A DNA stretch of 13,605 nt from an uncultured Candidatus Saccharibacteria bacterium (GCA_938038145.1 CALHQU010000006.1:1-13605); one strand, 5' to 3'; positions 7,032 to 13,436 are shown, numbered from the stretch's first letter. Translations and numbers: made by a program. The notes: generated by a model not told the origin, from the letters alone.

Positions 7032-7361
7032 ATGGCACAGAAAGGCAAGGCAAGCAGCAAAACTACGGTTCGTCGAATCAAGGCTACCGACGACGCGCCA
7101 AAAAAAGAAAAAGCTGTAGCGAAAAAAATCAATAAACCAACAAAAATCACCACAAAAGCGTCTAAAAAATCTGGCGAAAAAGGCGGATTGATTGGATATT
7201 TCAAGGGCGCTTGGGAAGAGTTGAAGCTAGTTCGCTGGCCAACCCGCTCAGCAACTTGGGCAATGACAGCGGCGGTGCTTATTTTTACCTTTGCGTTTGT
7301 CGTTCTGATTTTATTACTTGACGCCGCATTCAACTGGGGCTTTAACCAAATTTTGAAGTAA
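7032..7361 (+). CDS. secE: Preprotein translocase subunit SecE
   Basis: The essential single-span SecE subunit, which clamps SecY in the SecYEG channel. The C-terminal part has the family signature GYFKGAWEELKLVRWPTR, followed by one membrane helix (about WAMTAAVLIFTFAFVVLILL). The first ~50 residues are a Lys/Ala/Thr-rich, probably disordered extension. A GTG at 6999 would add 11 residues, but that codon lies inside the 5' hairpin. The ATG at 7032 has GGGAGAA 4-10 bases upstream and is preferred, giving 109 residues. It is followed 10 bases later by nusG, the standard bacterial secE-nusG pair. Confidence 0.92.
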   Translation: MAQKGKASSKTTVRRIKATDDAPKKEKAVAKKINKPTKITTKASKKSGEKGGLIGYFKGAWEELKLVRWPTRSATWAMTAAVLIFTFAFVVLILLLDAAFNWGFNQILK

Positions 7362-7371
7362 AGGAGAGATT

Positions 7372-7917
7372 ATGAGTTCAAAACGATATGACGACAGTAA
7401 GCAATGGTATGCAATCCATACCTATTCTGGCTACGAAGAAAAAGTCGCTGAATCAATTCGCCAACGAATCAACGGCGTTGATATGGCTGATAAGATTTTT
7501 GACGTTATCGTGCCAAAGGAGAAGCAGATCCAGATTCGCAACGGTAAGCGTAAAATTGTTGAAGCTAAGATTTTCCAGGGCTATGTCTTGGTTGAGATGA
7601 AATTGACCGACGAAACTTGGTACATTATCCGCAACACACCGGGCGTTACAGGATTTGTGGGTGCCGATACTACACCAACTCCAGTTTCTGAAAAAGAAAT
7701 TGCGAAGATTAAGAAGCGAATGGGCGTTGAAGAGCCAAAGCATCAGATTGACTTCTCAGAGGGCGAAGTTGTTTCAATTATCGACGGTCCGTTCAAGGGC
7801 TTTGATGGCGCCGTGAGCGAAATTGACGCGTCTAAGGGTACTTTGAAGGTTATGGTCAGCATGTTTGGCCGTGACACTCCAGTCGAGTTGGACGCCTTGC
7901 AGGTTAAAAAAGTTTAG
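7372..7917 (+). CDS. nusG: Transcription termination/antitermination protein NusG
   Basis: A 181-residue, normal-length NusG that binds RNA polymerase and links it to Rho or the leading ribosome. The NGN domain begins WYAIHTYSGYEEKVAESI and includes the region KIFQGYVLVEM ... WYIIRNTPGVTGFVG. The C-terminal KOW domain runs from about residue 125: FSEGEVVSIIDGPFKGFDG, ending LDALQVKKV. The ribosome binding site AAGGAGAG lies at good spacing. It is co-transcribed with secE. Confidence 0.97.
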   Translation: MSSKRYDDSKQWYAIHTYSGYEEKVAESIRQRINGVDMADKIFDVIVPKEKQIQIRNGKRKIVEAKIFQGYVLVEMKLTDETWYIIRNTPGVTGFVGADTTPTPVSEKEIAKIKKRMGVEEPKHQIDFSEGEVVSIIDGPFKGFDGAVSEIDASKGTLKVMVSMFGRDTPVELDALQVKKV

Positions 7918-7918
7918 C

Positions 7919-7947
7919 TTGCAATTTTAAGCATTTTTCGATATAAT
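7919..7947 (+). promoter_or_regulatory. Promoter of rplK
   Basis: TTGCAA (7919-7924), a 17-base spacer and TATAAT (7942-7947), a near-consensus sigma-70 promoter placed right after the nusG stop. The leader is about 30 bases and too short for an L1-type control element. Confidence 0.8.
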
Positions 7948-7983
7948 ATTCGAGTTACGCACTACAAACTATAAGGAAGAACT

Positions 7984-8409
7984 ATGGCAAAGAAAATTAT
8001 TGGTAATTTGAAATTACGCATTCCAGCCGGTCGAGCAACAGCAGGTCCTCCAGTGGGATCAACGCTTGGTCAGTGGGGACTAAACATGATGGACTTCATT
8101 AATCCATTCAATGACGCTACAAAAGACATGATGGGTAAGGATGTAATTGTTCACATTCAAGTTTACGAAGACCGAACATTTACTTGGAACTCACTTGGTC
8201 AGCCAGTTGACGATATGATTCGCGAGAAAGCTGGCATCCAAAAGGGCAGCGGCAAGCCACACTCAGACAAGGTCGGTAAGATTACTCGCGCACAATTGCA
8301 AGAAATCGCTGAGGCGAAAAAAGATCAATTGAACGCAATCGACATCGAAGGCGCAATGAAAGTTATCGCCGGATCAGCACGCTCAATGGGCGTTGAAGTC
8401 GTCGACTAA
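7984..8409 (+). CDS. rplK: 50S ribosomal protein uL11
   Basis: A 141-residue protein of the GTPase-associated centre. The N-terminal domain has KLRIPAGRATAGPPVGSTLG and QWGLNMMDFINPFN; the family usually reads PAGKANPAPPVGPALGQ, so the RATAG variation is mild. The C-terminal rRNA-binding domain ends AMKVIAGSARSMGVEV. The ribosome binding site AAGGAAG precedes the ATG. In most bacteria rplA follows directly. Here the unit ends with a hairpin and rplA lies about 2.1 kb away behind tsaC and the opposing enolase gene. Confidence 0.97.
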   Translation: MAKKIIGNLKLRIPAGRATAGPPVGSTLGQWGLNMMDFINPFNDATKDMMGKDVIVHIQVYEDRTFTWNSLGQPVDDMIREKAGIQKGSGKPHSDKVGKITRAQLQEIAEAKKDQLNAIDIEGAMKVIAGSARSMGVEVVD

Positions 8410-8430
8410 TCTACAGAACTTTTAGCAAAT

Positions 8431-8456
8431 AGCCCCGGACTTCTCGGGGTTATTTT
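8431..8456 (+). terminator. Weak intrinsic terminator after rplK
   Basis: A GC stem, CCCCG with CGGGG (8433-8437 and 8445-8449), extended by two weaker pairs, followed by the T-rich string ttatttta. The T tract is interrupted, so termination may be partial and allow read-through into tsaC. Confidence 0.65.
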
Positions 8457-8468
8457 ATGGTAAAATAA

Positions 8469-9026
8469 ATGATTGTGAAGAATATTTTAGACAACAGTGT
8501 AATCTCCGCACTTAAAAATGAGCAATTGATAATTGCTAAAACTGACACGATTTATGGAATATTAGCCGCTGCCAATTCAGAAAAATCCGTCGAGAAATTA
8601 TACAAAGTTAAGCGGCGCCCTTTGAATAATCCGGTCATTATTTTGGTTGCGGATATTGACGACATTCCTAATCTCACGCCGTCGATCAAACACAAATATC
8701 AAGAAATCTCCAAAAATAGACCAACGACAATCATCACCAAAGTGAGTCCTGATTTTCTGCCACATCTTCCGAGGAACGACGGAACTCTCGCATTCAGAGT
8801 CGTACCAGAATCTCCGCTGGCGGAATTGATTCGAACCGTCGGTCTTTTGGTTGCGCCCAGTGCAAATCCATCGGGAGAAAAACCGGCAAAGAACGTCACC
8901 GAAGCGATAAATTACTTCCACGAATTAGTGCCGATTTATGTCGATTCTGGAGAAGTCACCGACGCTCAACCGTCGCAAATTGTCCGAATCAATGAGGGCG
9001 GGGAAATTGAGTTTTTAAGAAGATAA
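8469..9026 (+). CDS. tsaC: L-threonylcarbamoyladenylate synthase (TsaC/YrdC/YwlC family)
   Basis: It makes threonylcarbamoyl-AMP from Thr, bicarbonate and ATP, the first step of t6A37 modification of ANN-decoding tRNAs. The YrdC fold is clear in 185 residues: KTDTIYGILAAA, YKVKRRPLNNPVIILV, TLAFRVVP, and LLVAPSANPSGEKPAKN. There is no C-terminal Sua5 domain, so it is the short TsaC type. Start choice is uncertain. An extended -10-like TGgTAAAAT (-10 hexamer 8461-8466) ends only 2 bases before the ATG at 8469. If this is the promoter, an in-frame GTG at 8475 would fit a leaderless start 8 bases downstream. Otherwise the gene is read from the rplK promoter. No ribosome binding site is evident. 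Confidence 0.9.
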   Translation: MIVKNILDNSVISALKNEQLIIAKTDTIYGILAAANSEKSVEKLYKVKRRPLNNPVIILVADIDDIPNLTPSIKHKYQEISKNRPTTIITKVSPDFLPHLPRNDGTLAFRVVPESPLAELIRTVGLLVAPSANPSGEKPAKNVTEAINYFHELVPIYVDSGEVTDAQPSQIVRINEGGEIEFLRR

Positions 9027-9058
9027 TCCTCGAATAATTGTCAAAAAATCGCCAAATA

Positions 9059-9094
9059 AAAAAGACTTCCTCTGAATTACGGGGAAGTCTTTTT
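9059..9094. terminator. Bidirectional terminator between tsaC and eno
   Basis: A 14-bp stem with one G-U pair (9059-9072 with 9081-9094), loop of 8 bases, and flanking A and T tracts that work for both converging genes. Confidence 0.9.
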
Positions 9095-9101
9095 GTAAGA
9101 G

Positions 9102-10382
9102 TTACTTCACAAACGGATGCGCAATCTCCAAATCTGGGCGCTTTTCCGCAATTCTCAGCAGCTCGTTATACTTGGCGATTCGCTCTGACCGCGACATCGA
9201 GCCAGTCTTAATTTGACCCGTGCCCAAACCGACCGCCAAATGAGAAATCGTTACGTCCTCCGTCTCGCCAGATCGGTGGCTCATCACCGTATTCCAGCCA
9301 GCATTCTTCGCCATCAAAACAGCCTGAATTGTCTCGGTCAACGTACCAATTTGGTTCGGCTTGATTAAGATCGCATTGCCAGCCTTTTCTTCAATTCCGC
9401 GCTTCAATCGCTCGACATTCGTCACCAAAAGATCATCGCCAACCAATTGCGCAAAATTGCCCAAATCAGCCGTCATTTTCTCCCAATCCTCCCAAGCTTC
9501 TTCGTTCAATCCATCCTCAATCGAGAGAACAGGGACGCGCTCCAGCAGAGCTTTATACGTGCGAATCATTTCGTCAGCCGACAGAATTCGGTGCTCAGTC
9601 GCCAAGTTATATTTGCCGTCCTTGTAAAGCTCGCTCGCTGCAACATCCAGCGCAAAGCCAAAGTCCACGCCTAATTTATAGCCAGCCTGCTCGATGGCGC
9701 GAGATAGTAACAAAATAGGCTCCATATTACCATTCCTGACATGAGGAGCGTAACCTCCCTCATCGCCAACCGTCGTAGGGTAGCCTTCGTCTTTCAGGAT
9801 TTTTGCCAACGCGTGAAAAACTTCCGCGCTCATTCGAACTGCGTCCGCAAAAGTTGCCGCGCTAGTTGGAATAATCATATATTCCTGAAAATCAGTCGCG
9901 CCCAACGCATGCTGACCACCGTTCATTACGTTGATCATCGGCATCGGCAAGCACATTGTAGGATTTCCAGCCAAGCTATTGACATATTGATACAGCTCCA
10001 CGCCACGCGACTTAGCGGCAGCTTTCGCCACAGCCAGCGACACCGCCAAAATCGCATTCGCACCCAAACGTGCCTTATTCGGCGTACCGTCCAGACTCTT
10101 CATTTTTTCATCAATTGCGGTCTGGTCGAACGGATTAGAACCTTTCAAAGCCTGCGCAATCTCACCATTGACATTTTCGACCGCACGAAGCACACCTTTA
10201 CCGCCAAACGCCAGCTCGCCGTCCCGAAGCTCAACAGCCTCGAAAGAGCCAGTGCTTGCGCCAGACGGAACAGCCGCACGACCGAACGAACCGTCACTCA
10301 AAGTCACGTCCGCTTCAACCGTCGGATTTCCACGCGAATCTAAAATTTGCCTTGCTTGTATGTTTGTAATTGTTATATCCAT
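9102..10382 (-). CDS. eno: Enolase
   Basis: It converts 2-phosphoglycerate to phosphoenolpyruvate in glycolysis, cytoplasmic and Mg-dependent. From ATG 10382 it has 426 residues, the normal bacterial length. It begins [20 protein letters not shown], the usual N-terminus. Also seen are [63 protein letters not shown] (metal Asp), [13 protein letters not shown] (catalytic Lys) and [13 protein letters not shown]; all catalytic and metal residues appear present. The frame stays open upstream to 10451, but those 23 residues are unlike any enolase and run across the promoter. It has its own leaderless-type promoter, opposite rplA. Confidence 0.97.
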   Translation of the reverse strand: MDITITNIQARQILDSRGNPTVEADVTLSDGSFGRAAVPSGASTGSFEAVELRDGELAFGGKGVLRAVENVNGEIAQALKGSNPFDQTAIDEKMKSLDGTPNKARLGANAILAVSLAVAKAAAKSRGVELYQYVNSLAGNPTMCLPMPMINVMNGGQHALGATDFQEYMIIPTSAATFADAVRMSAEVFHALAKILKDEGYPTTVGDEGGYAPHVRNGNMEPILLLSRAIEQAGYKLGVDFGFALDVAASELYKDGKYNLATEHRILSADEMIRTYKALLERVPVLSIEDGLNEEAWEDWEKMTADLGNFAQLVGDDLLVTNVERLKRGIEEKAGNAILIKPNQIGTLTETIQAVLMAKNAGWNTVMSHRSGETEDVTISHLAVGLGTGQIKTGSMSRSERIAKYNELLRIAEKRPDLEIAHPFVK

Positions 10383-10389
10383 AATTACT

Positions 10390-10398
10390 ATTTTATCA
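10390..10398 (-). promoter_or_regulatory. Extended -10 promoter giving a leaderless eno mRNA
   Basis: On the minus strand TG-A-TAAAAT (-10 hexamer at 10395-10390) ends 7 bases before the ATG at 10382. No ribosome binding site precedes the start. The -35 is weak. Confidence 0.6.
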
Positions 10399-10403
10399 AA
10401 CAT

Positions 10404-10433
10404 TTGCCTCAATATCTGAAAATATGGTATAAT
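10404..10433 (+). promoter_or_regulatory. Promoter of rplA
   Basis: TTGCCT (10404-10409), an 18-base spacer and an extended -10 TG-G-TATAAT (-10 hexamer 10428-10433). The predicted start, around 10440, yields a leader of about 70 bases. It is divergent from and partly interleaved with the eno promoter. Confidence 0.7.
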
Positions 10434-10451
10434 TTCAACATTATCAATCAA

Positions 10452-10499
10452 TGTTGGGAGGCTGGTTTGTTAAGATGACAAATTGCCGTTCGTACCACA
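10452..10499 (+). promoter_or_regulatory. Ribosomal protein L1 autoregulatory leader (23S L1-stalk mimic)
   Basis: The leader folds as a hairpin with an asymmetric internal loop. Outer pairs are TGT/ACA and GG/CC; the internal loop is GA on the 5' side and GTTCGTA on the 3' side; then come GGC/GCC and GTTTGT/ACAAAT closing a 7-base loop. The 5' string GGGAGGCT and the 3' strings GCCG and TACCAC match what I recall of the L1-binding site in E. coli 23S rRNA helices 76-77. Free L1 would bind here and block rplA translation. The element ends just before the AAAGGA ribosome binding site (10501-10506). Confidence 0.75.
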
Positions 10500-10511
10500 G
10501 AAAGGATTTTT

Positions 10512-11519
10512 ATGGCAAAGAAAGCCGAGTTGCTAGAAAAAGCAGCAGAATTAAAATTAGAAGTCAGCGAAAAAAACACAATCGCTGAAATTGAAGCAGC
10601 AATTGCAGAAGCTACAGACGCAAGCAAGCCTCACGACAACAAAGACAAAGACGTTGTCGCTGAGCGCGAAGCTACTGTTGCTAAATCTGGCAAGCGTAGC
10701 CAAAAAGCTCTTGACGAAGCCGCTGAAAAAGCAGAGAAAGAAGCTCGCAAGGAAGCTGGCGACACTACTCCACAATCAGACGACGCCGAAGCTCACGTAA
10801 AGAAGGGTCCGAAGCCAGTTACTCGTCCACGCTTGGAGCGCCGCGGTAAAAAATATCAAGACGCTGCAAAAAACGTTGAAAAGAACAAATTGTACAGCTT
10901 AGACGAAGCTTTGAAATTGGCTACTGAAACCAGCCCAGTCAAGTTCGACGCTAGTGTTGAAATCCACATCCGCTTAGGCGTTGACCCACGCCAAGCCGAC
11001 CAAAACATCCGCTCAACCGTAGCATTGCCACACGGTACAGGTAAGGACGTTCGAGTTGCTGTTTTCGCACCAGAATCAGAACACGCTGCCGCTAAAAAAG
11101 CTGGCGCCGACATCATCGGTGACGAAGAATTCCTAAGCCAATTAGACAAGGAAGAATTGAACTTCGACATTTTGGTCGCAACTCCACAGTACATGCCAAA
11201 GCTTGGTAAATACGCACGTTTGCTTGGCCCACGCGGTTTGATGCCAAATCCAAAGTCTGGCACTGTTGCCACTGACGTCGCTAAAGCCGTTTCTGAAGCA
11301 AAAGCCGGAAAAGTTGAATACCGCGTTGATAAGCAAGCCATTGTTCACTTGTCAATCGGTAAGGTGTCATTCGGCGCTGAAAAATTGTCAGAAAACGCAC
11401 GCGCATTCTTAACCAGTTTGAACTCCCAAAAGCCATCCAGCTTAAAGGGCGTTTACGTTAAGAGCGTTGCAATTGCCACAACTATGGGCCCTGGCATTAA
11501 AGTAGAGAACTCTCTGTAA
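10512..11519 (+). CDS. rplA: 50S ribosomal protein uL1 with N-terminal extension
   Basis: The L1-stalk protein, which assists release of E-site tRNA, and a likely repressor of its own mRNA. At 335 residues it exceeds the usual ~230. The core runs from about residue 110 to the end: RGKKYQDAAKNVEKNKLYSLDEALKL at its start, then KFDASVEIHIRLGVDPRQAD, VALPHGTGKDVRVAVFAP, LGKYARLLGPRGLMPNPKSG and a C-terminal MGPGIKVE. The extension has two parts. Residues 1-32 (AELLEKAAELKLEV, then TIAEIEAAI) look like a helix-extended-loop-helix (HeH/SAP-like) nucleic-acid-binding motif. Residues 35-105 are a highly charged Lys/Glu/Ala linker. The ribosome binding site is AAAGGA. The gene ends in its own terminator and no rplJ-rplL follows in the window. 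Confidence 0.95.
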   Translation: MAKKAELLEKAAELKLEVSEKNTIAEIEAAIAEATDASKPHDNKDKDVVAEREATVAKSGKRSQKALDEAAEKAEKEARKEAGDTTPQSDDAEAHVKKGPKPVTRPRLERRGKKYQDAAKNVEKNKLYSLDEALKLATETSPVKFDASVEIHIRLGVDPRQADQNIRSTVALPHGTGKDVRVAVFAPESEHAAAKKAGADIIGDEEFLSQLDKEELNFDILVATPQYMPKLGKYARLLGPRGLMPNPKSGTVATDVAKAVSEAKAGKVEYRVDKQAIVHLSIGKVSFGAEKLSENARAFLTSLNSQKPSSLKGVYVKSVAIATTMGPGIKVENSL

Positions 11520-11540
11520 TCTTTATATTTCAGGCAATTA

Positions 11541-11567
11541 AATCCCGTCGATTCTGGCGGGATTTTT
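11541..11567 (+). terminator. Intrinsic terminator after rplA
   Basis: A 7-bp stem, AATCCCG with CGGGATT (11541-11547 and 11558-11564), and a run of five T. Confidence 0.85.
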
Positions 11568-11576
11568 GCGTTACTA

Positions 11577-11604
11577 TTGCATTTTTCATTTTTTATGATA
11601 AAAT
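11577..11604 (+). promoter_or_regulatory. Promoter of the surface-protein gene
   Basis: TTGCAT (11577-11582), a 16-base spacer and an extended -10 TG-A-TAAAAT (-10 hexamer 11599-11604). The string TGATAAAATAGT also occurs at the tRNA-Trp and enolase promoters, so this is a resident-type promoter. The predicted start is near 11611. Confidence 0.75.
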
Positions 11605-11610
11605 AGTAAA

Positions 11611-11718
11611 GTCCGTCTAGGTACTGATGTTCGAGTAAGTTCTTGATTTCCAGCCTAGCTGGATAAAAGAACCTTAACATCTGTATCTATCATTCACGAG
11701 AGAAAGGATGGTGCGAAA
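11611..11718 (+). promoter_or_regulatory. Structured 5' leader RNA, resembling ribosomal protein L10 leaders
   Basis: A 108-base leader with a long compound hairpin: GATGTT/AACATC (11626-11631, 11676-11681), AAGTTCTT with AAGAAC-c-TT (11637-11644, 11667-11675) and an apical TCCAGC/GCTGGA (11649-11654, 11658-11663). An alternative stem CTAGGT/GCCTAG (11617-11622, 11653-11658) uses the same apical bases, so the two folds exclude each other. The alternative fold and the strings CGAGTAA and TTGATTTCC recall the L10-leader motif that normally precedes rplJ. That identity is tentative because the next gene is not rplJ. Confidence 0.5.
11680..11691 (+). repeat. Left copy of a 12-bp inverted repeat flanking the adhesin gene
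   Basis: TCTGTATCTATC is the exact reverse complement of GATAGATACAGA at 13357-13368. The pair encloses the GC-rich gene. Confidence 0.6.
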
Positions 11719-11726
11719 ATGCACCA
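11701..11726 (+). promoter_or_regulatory. Ribosome binding site and start-codon hairpin
   Basis: AGAAAGGA (11701-11708) lies 10 bases before the ATG at 11719. A 6-bp stem TGGTGC/GCACCA (11709-11714 and 11721-11726) places the AT of the start codon in its 6-base loop. An out-of-frame ATG at 11708 would start a 12-codon reading frame overlapping the gene. Confidence 0.5.
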
Positions 11727-13293
11727 CCGTAACAGGACTCCGCTGAGGGTCTCAATCGTGGCGACCCTCGTCGCGATTCTTACTATGTCCCTCTTCGGGG
11801 GTGTGGTCGCTCCGTCTTACGCGGATGGCCACCCCATGACTGCTGAAATCACCAAGGTCACCTCTGCCGGTACTCACGTCACCTCGACGGTGTCTGTGAA
11901 CGGCACGTGGGCGGCAGACAAACTTGAGGTTGGTCAGACGTTCACCGTCTATGCCAACGTCGACCTCAAGTGGGCTTCCGAGTTCCCCTTCACGCTCGAC
12001 AGCGGCGAGAAGATCGGTGACTGCAAGGTTGCCGACAGCAAGCTCACCTGTACTGTCACCACTGTACCCGACTCCATGACCGATAAGACTAATGTCTCCG
12101 GTCACTGGTGGGCGAATGCCAGGATTCAGGAAACGGCAGTGGGTAAGAACACTTCCAATCTCATCCTGGATGGCAAGACGACGATCGTCACGTTCGGTGA
12201 CTCCGACGGAGACGGTAAGTGCGACAAGGACTGCGGTCCCGCTCACTACAGCCGTGCTTCCGTGGACAACTTCAAGGCGGGGTGGGTCAATCCTGACAAC
12301 ACTGTCTCTTGGATGATCAGCTGGGTCACCACGCCTGGCACCGAGTACACGATTCACGACGAGAATACTCGTCTCTCGACCGCTGTCGAGTGCTCTACCG
12401 ATGAGACGTGGGATCCGAAGACCGTTGTCAAGGTCGCAGCTACTCGGGTCGACGACAAGACCATCAAGATGATGGCTCCCGAGAACGCGAAGGTCTGCGT
12501 GACCTACACCCCGGATCCGGTGAATCCTGACGGTGCGAAATCTGTCACAAACGTGGCTACGATCAACGGCGTCCAGTACGAGAAGACGGTCGAGATCAAG
12601 GCTAATGGGGGGACTGATGGAGACGGCACGACGCCTGCTCCTCAGCCTACACCCACTCCCTCTGCGACCCCGACCCCGGCACCTACGCCGGAACCGATCC
12701 CCGTGCCCACGCCGGCTCCTACTCCGGAGCCGAGTCCTAGCCCGACTCCGTCGACAAGCACGACGCCGGAACCGGCACCGTCGACATCTCCGAGTCCGGC
12801 ACCCACGCCGACTCCGAGCGTGACTCAGACGCCAGTTCCAACGCCGTCAGTGACGTCGAGCCCAAGCTCGACGCCAACCCCGTCGACACCCACGCCGACC
12901 CCGTCGACGAGCCCCACACCGGAGCCGACTCCGTCGGTCACTCCGACACCGTCGGCATCACCGAGTCCGAGTCCGTCGACACCAAGCCCGTCGGTCACGC
13001 CGACTCCGAGCCCGTCGACAACACCGTCGACACCCACGCCGAGTCCGTCAGCGACACCGACTCCGAGTCCGAGCACAACGCCTACTCGTAGGCCTGTACC
13101 GCTCCCCACTCCCGTTATTGAACGGTATAAGGAGCCTACGCCCTCGGCTATCCCCACACCAGCACCCCAGCACAAGAAGCTGGCGGTCACTGGTACAAGT
13201 GGAGACGTAGTCACCAGCGCGGTCGCGCTAGTGGCTCTCGGAGGCTTCCTCATTTGGGCGCGCCGTCGTCAGACGGCACACTCGGAGAGGTAA
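11719..13293 (+). CDS. LAVTG-anchored surface adhesin with Pro/Thr/Ser stalk, actinobacterial-like
   Basis: A 524-residue predicted cell-surface protein. A basic N-terminus and hydrophobic core form a signal peptide, cleaved probably after SYA (residue 35). Two beta-rich regions follow, about 36-158 and 173-300, each with paired cysteines and adhesin-like phrases ([29 protein letters not shown]), compatible with SDR-like or MSCRAMM-type Ig folds. A calcium-loop-like [12 protein letters not shown] (161-172) joins them. Residues 306 to ~485 are a Pro/Thr/Ser stalk. The end is a sorting signal: LAVTG (488-492), a membrane helix (about 497-513) and ARRR. LAxTG is typical of class E sortase substrates in Actinobacteria. 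Base composition is strongly GC-rich (CTC, GTC, ACC, CCG, TCG codons), unlike every neighbour, indicating transfer from an actinobacterium. Ligand and anchoring sortase are unknown; neither is encoded nearby. Confidence 0.85.
   Translation: MHHRNRTPLRVSIVATLVAILTMSLFGGVVAPSYADGHPMTAEITKVTSAGTHVTSTVSVNGTWAADKLEVGQTFTVYANVDLKWASEFPFTLDSGEKIGDCKVADSKLTCTVTTVPDSMTDKTNVSGHWWANARIQETAVGKNTSNLILDGKTTIVTFGDSDGDGKCDKDCGPAHYSRASVDNFKAGWVNPDNTVSWMISWVTTPGTEYTIHDENTRLSTAVECSTDETWDPKTVVKVAATRVDDKTIKMMAPENAKVCVTYTPDPVNPDGAKSVTNVATINGVQYEKTVEIKANGGTDGDGTTPAPQPTPTPSATPTPAPTPEPIPVPTPAPTPEPSPSPTPSTSTTPEPAPSTSPSPAPTPTPSVTQTPVPTPSVTSSPSSTPTPSTPTPTPSTSPTPEPTPSVTPTPSASPSPSPSTPSPSVTPTPSPSTTPSTPTPSPSATPTPSPSTTPTRRPVPLPTPVIERYKEPTPSAIPTPAPQHKKLAVTGTSGDVVTSAVALVALGGFLIWARRRQTAHSER
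12634..13170 (+). repeat. Degenerate Pro/Thr/Ser-coding tandem repeats
   Basis: Short imperfect repeats built on ccg, acg/act, tcg/agc and gag codons encode PTP, PSP, STP and PEP units. Such tracts can change length by slippage or recombination. The antisense strand is also open here, purely because of the repeat composition. Confidence 0.85.
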
Positions 13294-13300
13294 CCCATCT

Positions 13301-13341
13301 CGTTGAGGGGTGTTAGTTTAATCGACTAGCACCCCTCAACG
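13301..13341 (+). terminator. Long hairpin without a T tail after the adhesin gene
   Basis: A 16-bp stem with one G-U pair (13301-13316 with 13326-13341) around a 9-base loop, 7 bases past the stop codon. No T run follows. Tail-less, I-shaped terminators are described mainly in Actinobacteria, consistent with the origin of the gene. Confidence 0.7.
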
Positions 13342-13356
13342 GAGAACCTACAGACA

Positions 13357-13368
13357 GATAGATACAGA
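13357..13368 (-). repeat. Right copy of the 12-bp inverted repeat
   Basis: GATAGATACAGA, the reverse complement of 11680-11691. It lies between the two 3' hairpins and is followed by a ribosome-binding-site-like AAAGGAGG (13368-13375) that has no start codon at suitable spacing. Confidence 0.6.
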
Positions 13369-13385
13369 AAGGAGGTTCCACCCAC

Positions 13386-13411
13386 ACCCGCTCCATCACG
13401 GAGCGGGTTTT
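13386..13411 (+). terminator. Intrinsic terminator closing the adhesin region
   Basis: A 9-bp GC-rich stem, ACCCGCTCC with GGAGCGGGT (13386-13394 and 13400-13408), loop ATCAC, then TTTTCTCTTT. It is the last GC-rich element; downstream the sequence returns to AT-rich. Confidence 0.85.
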
Positions 13412-13436
13412 CTCTTTGATTAGATATAGATGCCTA

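Noticed and set aside
7388..7600. Overlapping plus-strand frame inside nusG and similar frames inside eno and rplA
   Set aside because: They are out of frame with clear conserved genes and show no family motifs.
10383..10451. Longer enolase with 23 extra N-terminal residues
   Set aside because: The extension crosses the enolase promoter and the opposing rplA promoter and is unlike enolases; ATG 10382 gives the standard N-terminus.
11752..12357. A 201-residue minus-strand open frame under the adhesin
   Set aside because: GC-rich antisense frames are commonly open by chance; it has no recognisable motif, and the plus strand has a complete signal-to-anchor architecture.
12634..13170. CRISPR-like periodic sequence
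   Set aside because: The repeats are short, degenerate and in frame with a protein stalk; there are no fixed-length repeats with unique spacers.
12825..13253. A 142-residue Gly/Val-rich open frame on the minus strand
   Set aside because: It is the complement of the Pro/Thr/Ser stalk repeats; repeat composition removes stops on the antisense strand. It has no promoter or ribosome binding site.
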